A model generated the notes under the pieces. That model was not told where the DNA came from, searched no databases, and saw only the letters and a program-made list of their open reading frames with translations. From an uncultured Oceanospirillaceae bacterium (GTDB taxonomy: Bacteria > Pseudomonadota > Gammaproteobacteria > Pseudomonadales > Balneatricaceae): a stretch of 64,000 nt of DNA. Below, piece after piece: positions 44,878-54,333 of this stretch (its first letter is position 1; each line of letters starts with the position of its first letter). A program made the translations under genes and the position numbers. The DNA lies in contig CAKZPE010000036.1 of assembly GCA_937138495.1 (NCBI GenBank), positions 1 through 64,000 on the forward strand. The letters run 5' to 3'.

Positions 44878-46128
44878 TCAGAACAGTTCAATATCATCAT
44901 CGTCGCTGGCAACGGTTCCTCTCGTAGCCGGCTCCGTGACACGGGCTTTCACTCTGCGCTGAATGTGCCAGTGATCCCCTTCCAGGCTGAACACCTGTAA
45001 TTTTTCACGCAGCTGCTTACCCAGCGCTTCCAGATCATCTTTAGAAATAGTGTGTACCTGAGACTCATGCAAGGTTTCACGGTTCAGCGCCGCCAGCGTA
45101 TCACTGGAATTACGCACCTCAATCGCCCGCTGTTGCTGATGCTCAGCAGACTCACTGATAGCACCCGCAGCTTCATGTACACGGCCAATAATATTCACCA
45201 GATCGGTCAGTTGATCGCCGACCTCTTTCACCCGGCTGTTGTTTTCTTCCGAAGCGTCACCGCCTTCCTGCATGGCTTCCGCCAGGCTGCCGGCACCGAT
45301 CTGAATCCGCTCCAGCATCCCCTGAACCTCCTGGGTCGACTGCCGGGTACGCTCTGCCAGGCTGCGCACTTCATCGGCAACCACCGCAAAACCGCGCCCC
45401 TGCTCACCGGCACGGGCTGCCTCAATGGCCGCGTTCAGCGCCAGCAGGTTAGTCTGTTCAGCAATGCCGTTAATCACTTCCACAATGCTGCCAACCTGGT
45501 CGGTTTCAGTTTTCAAACCGTCCAGAATGCTTTGCGCCTGCAGCATATGGCCAGATAAGCGGTCGACCACTTCCTGAGCCGATGTCATGGAATGCTGACA
45601 GTCCATCACCGCAGCATTACCGGCGGATGCTTCATCTACAATGGTTCGGGCGCTGCCTGCCACTTCAGTCGAAACAGTTTTGATACTGTCCATCGCGTGG
45701 AGAATTTCATCGGAACGGCTGTCCTGCAACGAAGCCTTTTGCGTAGCATTGCCGTAGCTGTCGGCCAGTTCATGGGACATAGGAATCAGCCGGGCGGCTG
45801 AACTGCTCACCCCGGCCACTGCCTGCTCAACCCGCTGCTGCAGCTTATTCATGTTATCCGTCAGCGCATGGATCTCCGGATGCTTGCTGTCGAAGCGGAC
45901 CCGCAGATCAATCTTCTCTTCAGCCAGAACCGCATCAATATTTTTCTGTAATGAACCGATTCGGTTCTGAGCAACCAGAATCGCCCCCCAGAACAAACCG
46001 CCAAACAACACCAGATCGCGGGCCAGACGAACATACAGATCAGCCAGATATTCATCTAACAAAAAATTACTGGCGAGCAACACCACCGCAACGGTCCAGA
46101 ACAGCATTTTACGAGTCATAACTTCCAC
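44878..46128 (-). CDS. Methyl-accepting chemotaxis protein without periplasmic sensor
   Basis: A 416-residue chemoreceptor with two membrane helices close together (about 8-25 and 38-55) and almost no external loop. The signalling domain has the highly conserved hairpin tip [19 protein letters not shown] then [19 protein letters not shown]. The C-terminus is DDDDIELF, without a CheR-binding pentapeptide. The start is taken as GTG at 46128, with AGGA six bases upstream; an ATG three codons later is possible. The input is likely internal or from a partner protein. Confidence 0.88.
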   Translation of the reverse strand: MEVMTRKMLFWTVAVVLLASNFLLDEYLADLYVRLARDLVLFGGLFWGAILVAQNRIGSLQKNIDAVLAEEKIDLRVRFDSKHPEIHALTDNMNKLQQRVEQAVAGVSSSAARLIPMSHELADSYGNATQKASLQDSRSDEILHAMDSIKTVSTEVAGSARTIVDEASAGNAAVMDCQHSMTSAQEVVDRLSGHMLQAQSILDGLKTETDQVGSIVEVINGIAEQTNLLALNAAIEAARAGEQGRGFAVVADEVRSLAERTRQSTQEVQGMLERIQIGAGSLAEAMQEGGDASEENNSRVKEVGDQLTDLVNIIGRVHEAAGAISESAEHQQQRAIEVRNSSDTLAALNRETLHESQVHTISKDDLEALGKQLREKLQVFSLEGDHWHIQRRVKARVTEPATRGTVASDDDDIELF

Positions 46129-46431
46129 ACCAAATCCTGAGTGATTATGTACTTTCTACGCGAATAAAAACGTGCCACACAATGGTAGCAATAACCCCCT
46201 GAAAAAAGTAAGGAATTAGCTGTATTTTCAATGGGATATCCTAACCAAAATGAGTTGTATTACATTCCACCCTACAAACATCCACAGGTGACCAGGCTGT
46301 TATACATACATTTTAATTCCCAAAATGATACCTCCGCCACTTCCTAATCCGTGGCACAACAGCTATTTGTGTAACAGGCAATAAAACAGACACTGCACCC
46401 CATCGCCAGGCATGCCCGGCAAGGAATAACT
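46129..46431. other. Divergent promoter region, chemoreceptor / BLUF
   Basis: A 303-base A+T-rich gap between divergent genes. No known operator or RNA is recognised; the BLUF ribosome site is CAAGGAATAACT. Confidence 0.4.
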
Positions 46432-46866
46432 ATGGAACTCGTACATCTGATTTATACCAGCGCAGCCAAACAGGAAGATCTGAGCCCCGAAGCGCTCGAA
46501 GCGATTCTCCACAGCAGCCGGCTCAATAACGAAAAAGCCGGTATTACCGGTATCCTGCTGTTTCAGGACGGCTGCTTTTTTCAGGTACTTGAAGGCGACC
46601 GTCAGGCCGTTGAACAGCTATACCGGAAAATCAGCTTCGACCGCCGGCATACCAACAGCATGAAACTGATTATCGAACCCATCGAAGAACGCTGCTTTGG
46701 TCAGTGGAGCATGGGCTACCCCAAAATCACCAGGCAGCAGCTCAGCGATATTGAAGGATTAAACGACTTTTTCACCCGGGGCAAATCCTTCAGTGAGCTG
46801 GAAGAAGGCCGGGCACGGCAACTGCTGGCCGGCTTTAAAGACGGTAAATGGCGCAATAATCTCTAA
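46432..46866 (+). CDS. BLUF-domain blue-light sensor
   Basis: A 144-residue stand-alone BLUF protein that binds FAD and senses blue light. The key residues are kept: Tyr8 (LIYTSAA), Asn32/Asn33 (RLNNEKAGITGILL), Gln51 (GCFFQVLEG), Trp92 and Met94 (GQWSMGY). The 95-residue domain is followed by a 45-residue helical tail, probably the output or partner-binding part. No output domain is fused, so it should act on another protein. Cyclic di-GMP enzymes are common partners, and one lies at 42314-44722. Confidence 0.93.
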   Translation: MELVHLIYTSAAKQEDLSPEALEAILHSSRLNNEKAGITGILLFQDGCFFQVLEGDRQAVEQLYRKISFDRRHTNSMKLIIEPIEERCFGQWSMGYPKITRQQLSDIEGLNDFFTRGKSFSELEEGRARQLLAGFKDGKWRNNL

Positions 46867-46960
46867 GCCAGTAACCCGATAAAAACGCCCTGTTAAACCC
46901 GAAATGGCCTGATATGATGTGTCGCTGGTACATAACGCTTTTGTTATAAAAGGATGCAAC

Positions 46961-47707
46961 ATGTTAAAAAACCTCTTTGCCCGGATCGGTGTCGGTGCAG
47001 CGACCGTTGATACAATTCTGACCACCGAACACTTTCTGCCCGGTGCCCGGGTTGAAGGCCGAATTGACGTTAAAGGGGGCGACGCAGAACAGGAAATCTC
47101 CGCCATTACGCTGAAGCTGATGACCAACGCCAAGGTCGAAAGCGACGACACCGTCAGCTATGTGGCTCATCCCCTGGATCAGTTTCAGGTGACAGAAGCC
47201 TTCACCCTGCAACCAAACGAATCCCGCCATCTGGACTTCAGTTTTGACCTGCATTCGGAAACCCCGATCACCGTACTGGACACCCACAACAACCAGTGCC
47301 GGGTCTGGGTTGAAACGGCACTGGATATCGACTTTTCTGTCGACCCGACCGACCGTGACCCGATGCACATCCATCCGCCGGAAGCAGTATCACACTTCAT
47401 CCGGGCCATGAATGCCTGTGGCTACGGCATGGTAAAAGCCGATGTGGAAACCGGCTATCTGCGGGCCCACAACTTCCAGTCTCAGTCCGGGTGCTATCAG
47501 GAGATTGAATTCCGGCCCGCTGGCTTCGGCTCCCTGTTCGGCAACACCCAGGAAGCAGAACTGTCGTTCATCCTGACACCGGATACCACCCACGTGCTGA
47601 TCGAACTGGACCGCACCTTCGCCGGTGAGGGTTACCGCGAAATCAGTGTCAGCAACCACGCCAGCTATAGCCAGATCGAAGCCGAAATCAAGCGCTTGCT
47701 TGGCTAA
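46961..47707 (+). CDS. Spo0M-like (sporulation-control) protein
   Basis: A 248-residue protein of the Spo0M family with the arrestin-like beta sandwich: FFARIG-type opening, LPGARVEGRIDVKGGDAEQ EI, and EAFTLQPNESRHLDFSF typical of the first domain; the second half contains ETGYLRAHNFQSQSGCYQEI. The family occurs widely in non-sporulating bacteria and its role is poorly known. The start at 46961 has AAAGGA seven bases upstream, so the longer frame is rejected. Confidence 0.85.
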   Translation: MLKNLFARIGVGAATVDTILTTEHFLPGARVEGRIDVKGGDAEQEISAITLKLMTNAKVESDDTVSYVAHPLDQFQVTEAFTLQPNESRHLDFSFDLHSETPITVLDTHNNQCRVWVETALDIDFSVDPTDRDPMHIHPPEAVSHFIRAMNACGYGMVKADVETGYLRAHNFQSQSGCYQEIEFRPAGFGSLFGNTQEAELSFILTPDTTHVLIELDRTFAGEGYREISVSNHASYSQIEAEIKRLLG

Positions 47708-47732
47708 CCGAATGTGACACAGGCCAGATAAA

Positions 47733-47762
47733 AAAACCGGGCATCCGGCCCGGTTTATTTTT
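47733..47762. terminator. Bidirectional terminator after the Spo0M-like gene
   Basis: AAACCGGGC (47734-47742) pairs with GCCCGGTTT (47748-47756), with A- and T-rich flanks. Confidence 0.88.
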
Positions 47763-47783
47763 TAGAGATACGCGCAGAGAAAA

Positions 47784-49898
47784 TTAAACTTTCAGCTTTT
47801 CCAGCTGTTCATTCAGGCTGGCCATCACCCGGGTCATATCCTGACTGACCACTTCAACCTCAGCCACCTGATCAGCCATTTCAGTGGCGGCGGTACCAAT
47901 CACTGAAATATTGCGGTTAATATCCTCGCCGACCTGACGTTGCTCCTCAACCGCGGTGGCCACCTGTGTCGCATTATCCGAAATAGATAACAGACTGTCG
48001 GTCACTTTCTGAACCATACTGAAGCACTGTGCCGCTTCATCTGCCACAGTATTAACCCGCTCCCGGTTAATACTGATCTGGTTCACCGACGCATTCACAT
48101 CTTCCTGCAAGGTAGACACCAGCGCACCGATCTCTTCAGTGGCTTGCTGTGTGCGAGCCGCTAACGTGCGAACTTCATCGGCAACCACCGCAAAGCCCCG
48201 CCCCTGATCACCCGCCCGGGCTGCTTCAATGGCAGCATTCAGAGCTAACAAGTTAGTTTGGTCCGCAATCGAACGGATGGTCTCCACAATGGTATTAATC
48301 CCTTCGCTGCGTTCTGCCACCAGCGTAATTCGCTCACTGCTTAACGCCATTTCATCGGCGGTTAGCTGAATCTGCTGCAGGTTTTGCTCAATGGCATGCT
48401 TCGTCGTCACAAGGTCTTCACTGGAGTTTTGTGCCTCGCTGGCGCTGGTCATGGAAAAATCCGCTACCTGTGCACTGCTGGCAGACATCTGCTCCATCGC
48501 GACCGCCACACTGTCGATCTGATTCGCCTGCATACCCACAGAACGGTTTACGTGGTTGGCCGAGCTGTTCAACCGGCCGGAAAATGTCGCCAGCTCATCC
48601 GACTGCTGTTTAAACACCACAATCATGTCCCGCAGCTTCTGCATAAACTGGTTAAAGCCATCACGGATTTCAATCAGTTCTTTATGCTGGGCAATGTCCA
48701 GATGCTGGGTCAGATCACCATCACTGCTCACCAGACTCCACACTTTATCCCGCATTCGGTTCAGCGGATTGGTCACGGCCCGCACCACCAGATAAATCAG
48801 CAGCACCGCCAACAGAATTAAACCGGCGGACAAACTCAGCATGCGGGTCATTGCGGTTTCAATCCCATCATTAAGATCCGTCTGCAGCGCCCGTAAATCT
48901 TCCATGATGACCGCATTCGGTACCGTGATAATCAGTGGCCACCGGGTGCCCGTTGCGCTGATCTGAATCTGCGCCACAGCAACCAGACGGTCCGTCACTT
49001 CTGCAACCTGCTGACCGCCTGACCGGCTGATCCGGGCCAGCTCGCCATCAACCTGCTCTAAAGGTTGAGTAAGCTGATCTTCATAAGCAGTACTGGCCAC
49101 CAAACGGCCGGCCGGGCTGACAATATGAATATCCCCCCGGCCGTCAAAAATGGAATCGGCGATCTTACCCACCCGCTCCTGAATCGCCGGCAAGTTCAGA
49201 TCCACCCCGGCAATTCCCACTGCCTTGCCGCTGTTCATAACCGGCGCCGTCAGGGTGGTCATTAACTGGCTGTTACCCGGCTCAATCTCATACAAATAAG
49301 GTTCTAACGCACAATTCGCCGCAGACTCCAGGCTACACAGATACCACTCTGACTCCCGCTGACCCGACTCAGTAATTGCCGTCAGATAACGCGCCTCAGG
49401 ATCCCCTTCATATTGCTGTAGCCCCTCCAGTGTACGTACCCAGTACAAACCTAAACTGCCATCCTTAGAACTGCTGTGCATACCGGCACCGACACTGCTG
49501 GCATCCAGCCCGTCATACCCATTCGGCTCAAACTCAGAATACAGAGCACTGATATGGCCGTTAGAACGTAACCCTTCCTGCACCAGCCGCTGTACCTGCT
49601 CCCTGCTCAGCGGCTGCCCGTCGTTGCCTACAGTGGTGGCTGACAACACGGAAGCCAGCGCCAGAGAAACATCAAATGCCCGGTCCAGATAATCACTCAC
49701 CTGCTGTGCTGAATCGGTTGCCATAAAGGCCAGCAACCCCTCCGCACTCTCCTGCTGGCTGACACTGATCGCATCCAGGGTGTACTCCCCGCTGCGCTTC
49801 ATTGACTCAATCCCGGTTAACACCACCAGCGACTGAACCAGCAGCAGAATAATGCCTGCTGCGAGCAACAATTTACGTTTCAAACTCCAATGAGACAT
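47784..49898 (-). CDS. Methyl-accepting chemotaxis protein with large periplasmic sensor
   Basis: Chemoreceptor of 704 residues. A membrane helix near residues 10-30 and another near 360-382 ([22 protein letters not shown]) enclose a periplasmic domain of about 330 residues; [18 protein letters not shown] is typical of double-Cache (dCache_1) sensors, which often bind amino acids. A HAMP segment and the signalling domain follow, with the tip [20 protein letters not shown] and [18 protein letters not shown]. The C-terminus lacks a CheR pentapeptide. The start at 49898 (MSHWSLKRK) precedes the first helix directly. Confidence 0.92.
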   Translation of the reverse strand: MSHWSLKRKLLLAAGIILLLVQSLVVLTGIESMKRSGEYTLDAISVSQQESAEGLLAFMATDSAQQVSDYLDRAFDVSLALASVLSATTVGNDGQPLSREQVQRLVQEGLRSNGHISALYSEFEPNGYDGLDASSVGAGMHSSSKDGSLGLYWVRTLEGLQQYEGDPEARYLTAITESGQRESEWYLCSLESAANCALEPYLYEIEPGNSQLMTTLTAPVMNSGKAVGIAGVDLNLPAIQERVGKIADSIFDGRGDIHIVSPAGRLVASTAYEDQLTQPLEQVDGELARISRSGGQQVAEVTDRLVAVAQIQISATGTRWPLIITVPNAVIMEDLRALQTDLNDGIETAMTRMLSLSAGLILLAVLLIYLVVRAVTNPLNRMRDKVWSLVSSDGDLTQHLDIAQHKELIEIRDGFNQFMQKLRDMIVVFKQQSDELATFSGRLNSSANHVNRSVGMQANQIDSVAVAMEQMSASSAQVADFSMTSASEAQNSSEDLVTTKHAIEQNLQQIQLTADEMALSSERITLVAERSEGINTIVETIRSIADQTNLLALNAAIEAARAGDQGRGFAVVADEVRTLAARTQQATEEIGALVSTLQEDVNASVNQISINRERVNTVADEAAQCFSMVQKVTDSLLSISDNATQVATAVEEQRQVGEDINRNISVIGTAATEMADQVAEVEVVSQDMTRVMASLNEQLEKLKV

Positions 49899-50082
49899 TC
49901 CGCACCACCCTTTCTCGTTCTTATACAAAGCAAGATCGCGAATCAGCGCAACGCTGACAACGAGAATAATCTAATGCTGTGAATAGGTTTTAGATATACC
50001 CCCTAGTACCTAGCTTTGAGGCAGACAGGGAGTCGTTCAGAAGGGGAGAAGATGTGCCCATCTTGGGGATGGGCTGGAGAAT

Positions 50083-50763
50083 TTACTCGGCAATCAAACG
50101 CTCGATTCGCGCATACATCGCTTGTATTTTCAGTTCACTATGACGGCCATAGTGAAGCTCACGGTGACAATTAGGGCATAAAGCAACAGCATTGCTAACC
50201 GTATCAGAGCCCTTATCTGCTAATCGACGCAAGTGGTGCACTTCTAAGAACGGCTCACCAGAATATTTTTCAAATGGTGATGGCTCACAACACGCTTCAC
50301 AAATGCCTTTAGCATTCTGTAAAACCCAAGCCTTCACATTGGGATCACGCTTATACTGTGTCACCTGCGAACTGTGACGGCTAACCGTTTTCTGGCCATT
50401 CGGTGGTTCGCTAAAAGACGAATCTGCTAAGCGAGCCACTTCAACATCAAATTCCGTTTGTTGAGCAAAATTTTGGCCTTCAATTTCAGCAATCAATTGC
50501 TGTAGCTTGGCTAAATTTGTTGCACCGACATTTCTTGCTGGTTTTAAGCCTGGTACCCAACGGCGACCTAACTCCGAATACACATAAGATATATTCTGCA
50601 TTCGATATTCATAAGCCTTGTCTGATCGACCATATTTATTAGCAAGTTCTCGATAATAATGCTTTTTGATAAACGGGATGTTATTCGCCGACTTATCCAA
50701 CATATCGACATACGCTTCTACAGCAGCACGCAGTTGTGCCTCAGTCCAATTATTATCCGCCAC
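50083..50763 (-). CDS. HNH endonuclease-domain protein
   Basis: A 226-residue protein with a C-terminal HNH nuclease domain: GICEACCEPSPF (zinc Cys pair), PFLEVHHLRRLADKGSD and NAVALCPNCHRELHYG (second Cys pair and HNH His). The N-terminal half is helical with no recognised domain. Relatives occur as modification-dependent restriction nucleases and as orphan nucleases; no methylase or McrBC gene is near. Base composition is lower in G+C than neighbours, hinting at transfer. The start is GTG with AAGGA upstream. Confidence 0.82.
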   Translation of the reverse strand: MADNNWTEAQLRAAVEAYVDMLDKSANNIPFIKKHYYRELANKYGRSDKAYEYRMQNISYVYSELGRRWVPGLKPARNVGATNLAKLQQLIAEIEGQNFAQQTEFDVEVARLADSSFSEPPNGQKTVSRHSSQVTQYKRDPNVKAWVLQNAKGICEACCEPSPFEKYSGEPFLEVHHLRRLADKGSDTVSNAVALCPNCHRELHYGRHSELKIQAMYARIERLIAE

Positions 50764-50895
50764 AGGTTAATCCTTAACAGGCTGAAAATGAGACACATAT
50801 TATAAGTGCTACATAGCCTGAAGAAATAACTATACTCATTCCTTTCCCATAACAATTTCAGTAAGGTTTGACTTAACGACTCCCCAGGACGCCCC

Positions 50896-51273
50896 ATGAA
50901 CATCCAGCGCCACGGCATTATCCTCAACTGCGAGCACTTCGATGCTTGCGTGCATTTCTACCGCACCCTGTTCGGGCTGCCGGTGATGTTTGAAAAACAG
51001 GACGGTGATTTCCGCCTCTGCTGCCTGGCATTTGGCGACAGTTATCTGATGCTGGAGACTGAAGGCCATGCGCAGCCGGAAGGCAAAAGCATTGCTCAGA
51101 GCCCGCATAAGGTGCGCGTTAATGTCAGTGACATTGAGGCAGCACTGGCAGATGTACGGGCATACGGTATTGATGCGGATATCACCACAACCGACTGGGG
51201 ATCGGTGATTAATATCTGTGACCCGGACGGCAACCGGATCGGCATCCGGGATGAAGCCAGCTTTGCTCTTTAA
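50896..51273 (+). CDS. VOC-superfamily (glyoxalase-like) protein
   Basis: A 125-residue vicinal-oxygen-chelate protein. ILNCEHFDACVHFYRTLFGL and the C-terminal VINICDPDGNRIGIRDE are the paired beta-alpha units of the fold. The metal ligands and substrate cannot be assigned; relatives include glyoxalase, dioxygenase and resistance proteins. It stands alone. Confidence 0.82.
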   Translation: MNIQRHGIILNCEHFDACVHFYRTLFGLPVMFEKQDGDFRLCCLAFGDSYLMLETEGHAQPEGKSIAQSPHKVRVNVSDIEAALADVRAYGIDADITTTDWGSVINICDPDGNRIGIRDEASFAL

Positions 51274-51350
51274 TACCGGGGGGCTTTTTTAACGCCCAGT
51301 TTTTTTAACACACAGGCCTTTTAACGCCCGGCTGTTTCGCGTTCGGCTCA

Positions 51351-52205
51351 CTAACGTGCGTCCTGAAAGCGGGGCCGGTACAGCTCTCCCAGAATCCGTG
51401 CAAAGGTACCATCCTGCTTCATCGCATTCAGTTGAATATTGATTTCCGGCAGACGCTCTATCAAAAATGACTGTTTCGAAAGGCCAAAGCGCAGCACCGT
51501 GGTGAAGATCGGTTTGTCTGCAAAACGGATATTGCGGTAACCGTTCCTGTCCATCAGGCTAACACCATTGGAATACAGCAACGGGGTCAGTTCTATTCTT
51601 CCCTGTTCCAGCATCTTCAGGTTCTGGTTATCCGTTGCCGATTCTCTCACCTTCAGGCCATGTGTCTGAACCGCTTTACGCCAGTTATCGCCGTAGTTGT
51701 ATCCACGCACAGCCCGAATTGAATAGTCTTTCAGATCCGCCCACTGTTGCCAGTTAAAATACTTATAGGTATCACGGGAATAGGCCAGCAATATCGGGTC
51801 CTGGTAGACCGGCACAGTAAACGCCATATAAGGGGCCCGGTCAGGATGCTCCGAGACCATCGGCAGCACGTCTGCCCCGCCGGTCTGAATCAGCCGTAAC
51901 GACCGCCGCCAGGGGGCATACTGGAACTCCACCGGCACATTCAGACGGTGGAACAGCTCTTCGATGATCTCAATTGCATAGCCACGGGTAACCAGCTGAC
52001 GCCGGTCATCATCGGCAATCTGCCAGGGTGGCCAGTGTTCAACCAGAATACGTGCGACCTGTGGCTCAGGGTTATCGCCAACACCATTAGCAGACACAGG
52101 TGTGACATGGAGCACACACACAGCCAACACCAAACACAACAGATGGTCAGAAAAGAAAGAAAGGAACAACCGAAACAACGTACACTCACCAAACAAAGCA
52201 GGCAC
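51351..52205 (-). CDS. Stand-alone periplasmic solute-binding protein
   Basis: Exported protein of about 284 residues. A hydrophobic signal (about 15-40, ending PVSANG) precedes ILVEHWPPWQIADDDRRQ and ATRGYAIEIIEELF-like units of family 3 binding proteins; LKDYSIRAVRGYNYGDNW and MKQDGTFARILGELY complete the fold. No transporter is near. The start is uncertain: the GTG at 52205 lacks a ribosome site, while a TTG nine codons later has GGTGAG upstream. It is the third orphan binding protein in the window. Confidence 0.75.
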   Translation of the reverse strand: MPALFGECTLFRLFLSFFSDHLLCLVLAVCVLHVTPVSANGVGDNPEPQVARILVEHWPPWQIADDDRRQLVTRGYAIEIIEELFHRLNVPVEFQYAPWRRSLRLIQTGGADVLPMVSEHPDRAPYMAFTVPVYQDPILLAYSRDTYKYFNWQQWADLKDYSIRAVRGYNYGDNWRKAVQTHGLKVRESATDNQNLKMLEQGRIELTPLLYSNGVSLMDRNGYRNIRFADKPIFTTVLRFGLSKQSFLIERLPEINIQLNAMKQDGTFARILGELYRPRFQDAR

Positions 52206-52423
52206 GCTACTTTGCAGTGAGCAAAAAATAGCCAGCCGTTCAAACGAAGGCAGGCATTATAATGATCCGCACGCAAAGGTATACCCCTTAAACACAACTA
52301 AATACGCCAGTTTGTGTCTGCCTGTTTGAAGCCTGCTATCCGGATATAATTAACCCTCTGATTTGTCTCACTGAATGTATTTACAGTTGTGTTTTATCTC
52401 TCGTTGTCTGTCCCCTGTGTCAG

Positions 52424-53833
52424 CTAAACAACGGTCATTATTCGGGTGGCATACTGGTCCGGCAGGCTGTCCCAGCGCTGTATCCGCACCGGATCGGGAT
52501 CACTGGCAGCCGGTTTACGGTCATACTGGCCGGGCAGGCTATCCCACTCATCCACCGCCACCATGTAATATTCATGGCCATCCAGCATTGCTTTGCCCGT
52601 TAACGCTTCTTTTAACCGGGCATCAACAAGGGCTTCGGAGCTGGTGAACGTTACGCTGTAGCCTCCGGTAAATTCCCGAATATGCTTCCCGGCCTGTTGT
52701 TTAAGGGTTTCGATATGCTTACTGCCTTTAGCAAAATCGCCTTTCAGGGCATCACTGTCGGTAGGGTCCAGCAATTGCAGGAAACGGTACGGATGTGCCG
52801 CAAAGCCTGAACTCATCGCCAGTGAGGCAATCACCGGCGTTGCTATAACTGAGCTCTGAAACCATTCCGAGAAGCGCTTATGGTCCTTCAGCTTACTGCT
52901 GCTGTTCGTCCGGTTACGCCACATCTGCTTTGCATCATCCAGCACAGCAGTGACTTTAAACTTCTGAACCAGGCTTTCTACCAGGTTAAAAATCTTATTA
53001 AAAATGCTGGTAACTATGCTGAAGATCATCCCGGCACTTCCACCGCCACCGGACACATCCGCAGCAATGCTCAGCCCCAGGCTGGTCGATGATATCGCCA
53101 GCCCCTTTGCCGCACTGGCAATTCCCGCCACCGAATGACGGGCCAGTGCGTTGGCGATAACCGAAGGGTGCCCGCCCAGCAATTCAACGCCATATCCGCT
53201 GTAGCACTGTTCGATCAGCATTTTTGATTTCAGAAAGGCTTTTTTTGCATCGACATACATCCCTGCTGCCGTTTTTACATAACCCCATCCGGGAATCGCT
53301 GCTGACAATCCGGTGGCAAAAGTATTCGCTCCCCAGATCACAAAATCGGTCAGGATTTCCATCATCTGAAGGTTTACGCCATAACGCTTTTTAACCGCTT
53401 CGAGCATCATGTAAAAGAAGTCGCTGACCAGTTGTTTAAGCCTGGCTTTCAGTGCCGACACCCCGTCAATCACCGTATTTGCAGCCCCTTTCACTGTCGC
53501 CAGTGCTTCGCTTTCCCTCAGATACGTCATGGCCGAGTCTTTCATATCTTTCAGCGGGCTTTTATCAATCAGTTGTCCGGCGGCATCTATGCCCATGCTA
53601 TAAGTGGCTTTTTGCCCGGCGATAAAATCTTTAGCCGCAGTCGTATTCACAATCAGAGTATTGAAGGGTGAGGCACTGAATGACCGCACCCGGTTCATAT
53701 CGGTGTGCGCCAGCGCATAGACAATGCCCAACCGAGCATTTGCCAACTCGGCTAACTGAGCCCCGGAGGCGGTGCTCTGTGTATTGCCAAACATGGCATC
53801 CTGAATTTTGCGCTTATAAATATGAAACGGCAT
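52424..53833 (-). CDS. Unrecognised 469-residue protein with hydrophobic core and WDSLP repeat
   Basis: No family is recognised. There is no signal peptide; the N-terminus is MPFHIYKRKIQDAMFG. The middle (about 165-300) is Ala/Gly/Ser-rich and hydrophobic, with AIPGWGYVKTAAGMYV and AAKGLAISSTSLGLSIAADV, resembling stretches that insert in membranes. The C-terminus has an imperfect duplication, EWDSLPGQYDRK and RWDSLPDQYATR, about 30 residues apart. The layout could suit a contact-dependent or pore-forming effector, but no secretion or immunity gene is adjacent. AAGGAAG precedes the ATG, so the gene is probably real. Confidence 0.65.
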   Translation of the reverse strand: MPFHIYKRKIQDAMFGNTQSTASGAQLAELANARLGIVYALAHTDMNRVRSFSASPFNTLIVNTTAAKDFIAGQKATYSMGIDAAGQLIDKSPLKDMKDSAMTYLRESEALATVKGAANTVIDGVSALKARLKQLVSDFFYMMLEAVKKRYGVNLQMMEILTDFVIWGANTFATGLSAAIPGWGYVKTAAGMYVDAKKAFLKSKMLIEQCYSGYGVELLGGHPSVIANALARHSVAGIASAAKGLAISSTSLGLSIAADVSGGGGSAGMIFSIVTSIFNKIFNLVESLVQKFKVTAVLDDAKQMWRNRTNSSSKLKDHKRFSEWFQSSVIATPVIASLAMSSGFAAHPYRFLQLLDPTDSDALKGDFAKGSKHIETLKQQAGKHIREFTGGYSVTFTSSEALVDARLKEALTGKAMLDGHEYYMVAVDEWDSLPGQYDRKPAASDPDPVRIQRWDSLPDQYATRIMTVV

Positions 53834-54333
53834 TGCTGCTTCCTTTGCTTGGTTATCTGGTTAAATCACTCTCGGAATCAAACGGACAACAAGCACAAAG
53901 ATAATGCGCTTACCTGAGATTGAGCGGCACTATAAATAGAAAAACTGAAAACAAGCTGAAGAATATCTAAAGGTATAATTAACAAGTTCATATTTATCTG
54001 ATACTTAGCCAAGCGATGGGCTATTCGGCACATTCACACACTACCCAACTTGGGTAATGGATTACTGGTTATATATACCGTACCTCCATAGACTTGTCCG
54101 GTCGCTGCCAGTTCTAACCCCCCCGTCAGCCTGGTAGCGGCTTCATGTAAAGTTACGGAACGCAATTCGTCTATGAGCACACGGACTGTGCACATGATCC
54201 CCCGGCGGATCATTCACCCTTCACTATCATAAATGTATGATACTGAGCATTTTTCATTATCAGCCGCGCCTTCTTACACTGCATTAGTCACTACTTTTCT
54301 TTAAGATGCATTTAAGCCCCCGAAGGACGCACC
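53834..54333. other. 500-base intergenic region with three inverted repeats
   Basis: The gap holds TACCCAA-C-TTGGGTA (54042-54056), ATGATCC-N6-GGATCAT (54194-54213) and TATCAT-N6-ATGATA (54225-54242), all perfect. The last two are only 12 bases apart. TTCTTTAAGATGCATTTAA at 54297-54315 is nearly identical to the NsrR-type half-site region before nnrS. No coding frame is convincing. Confidence 0.5.
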
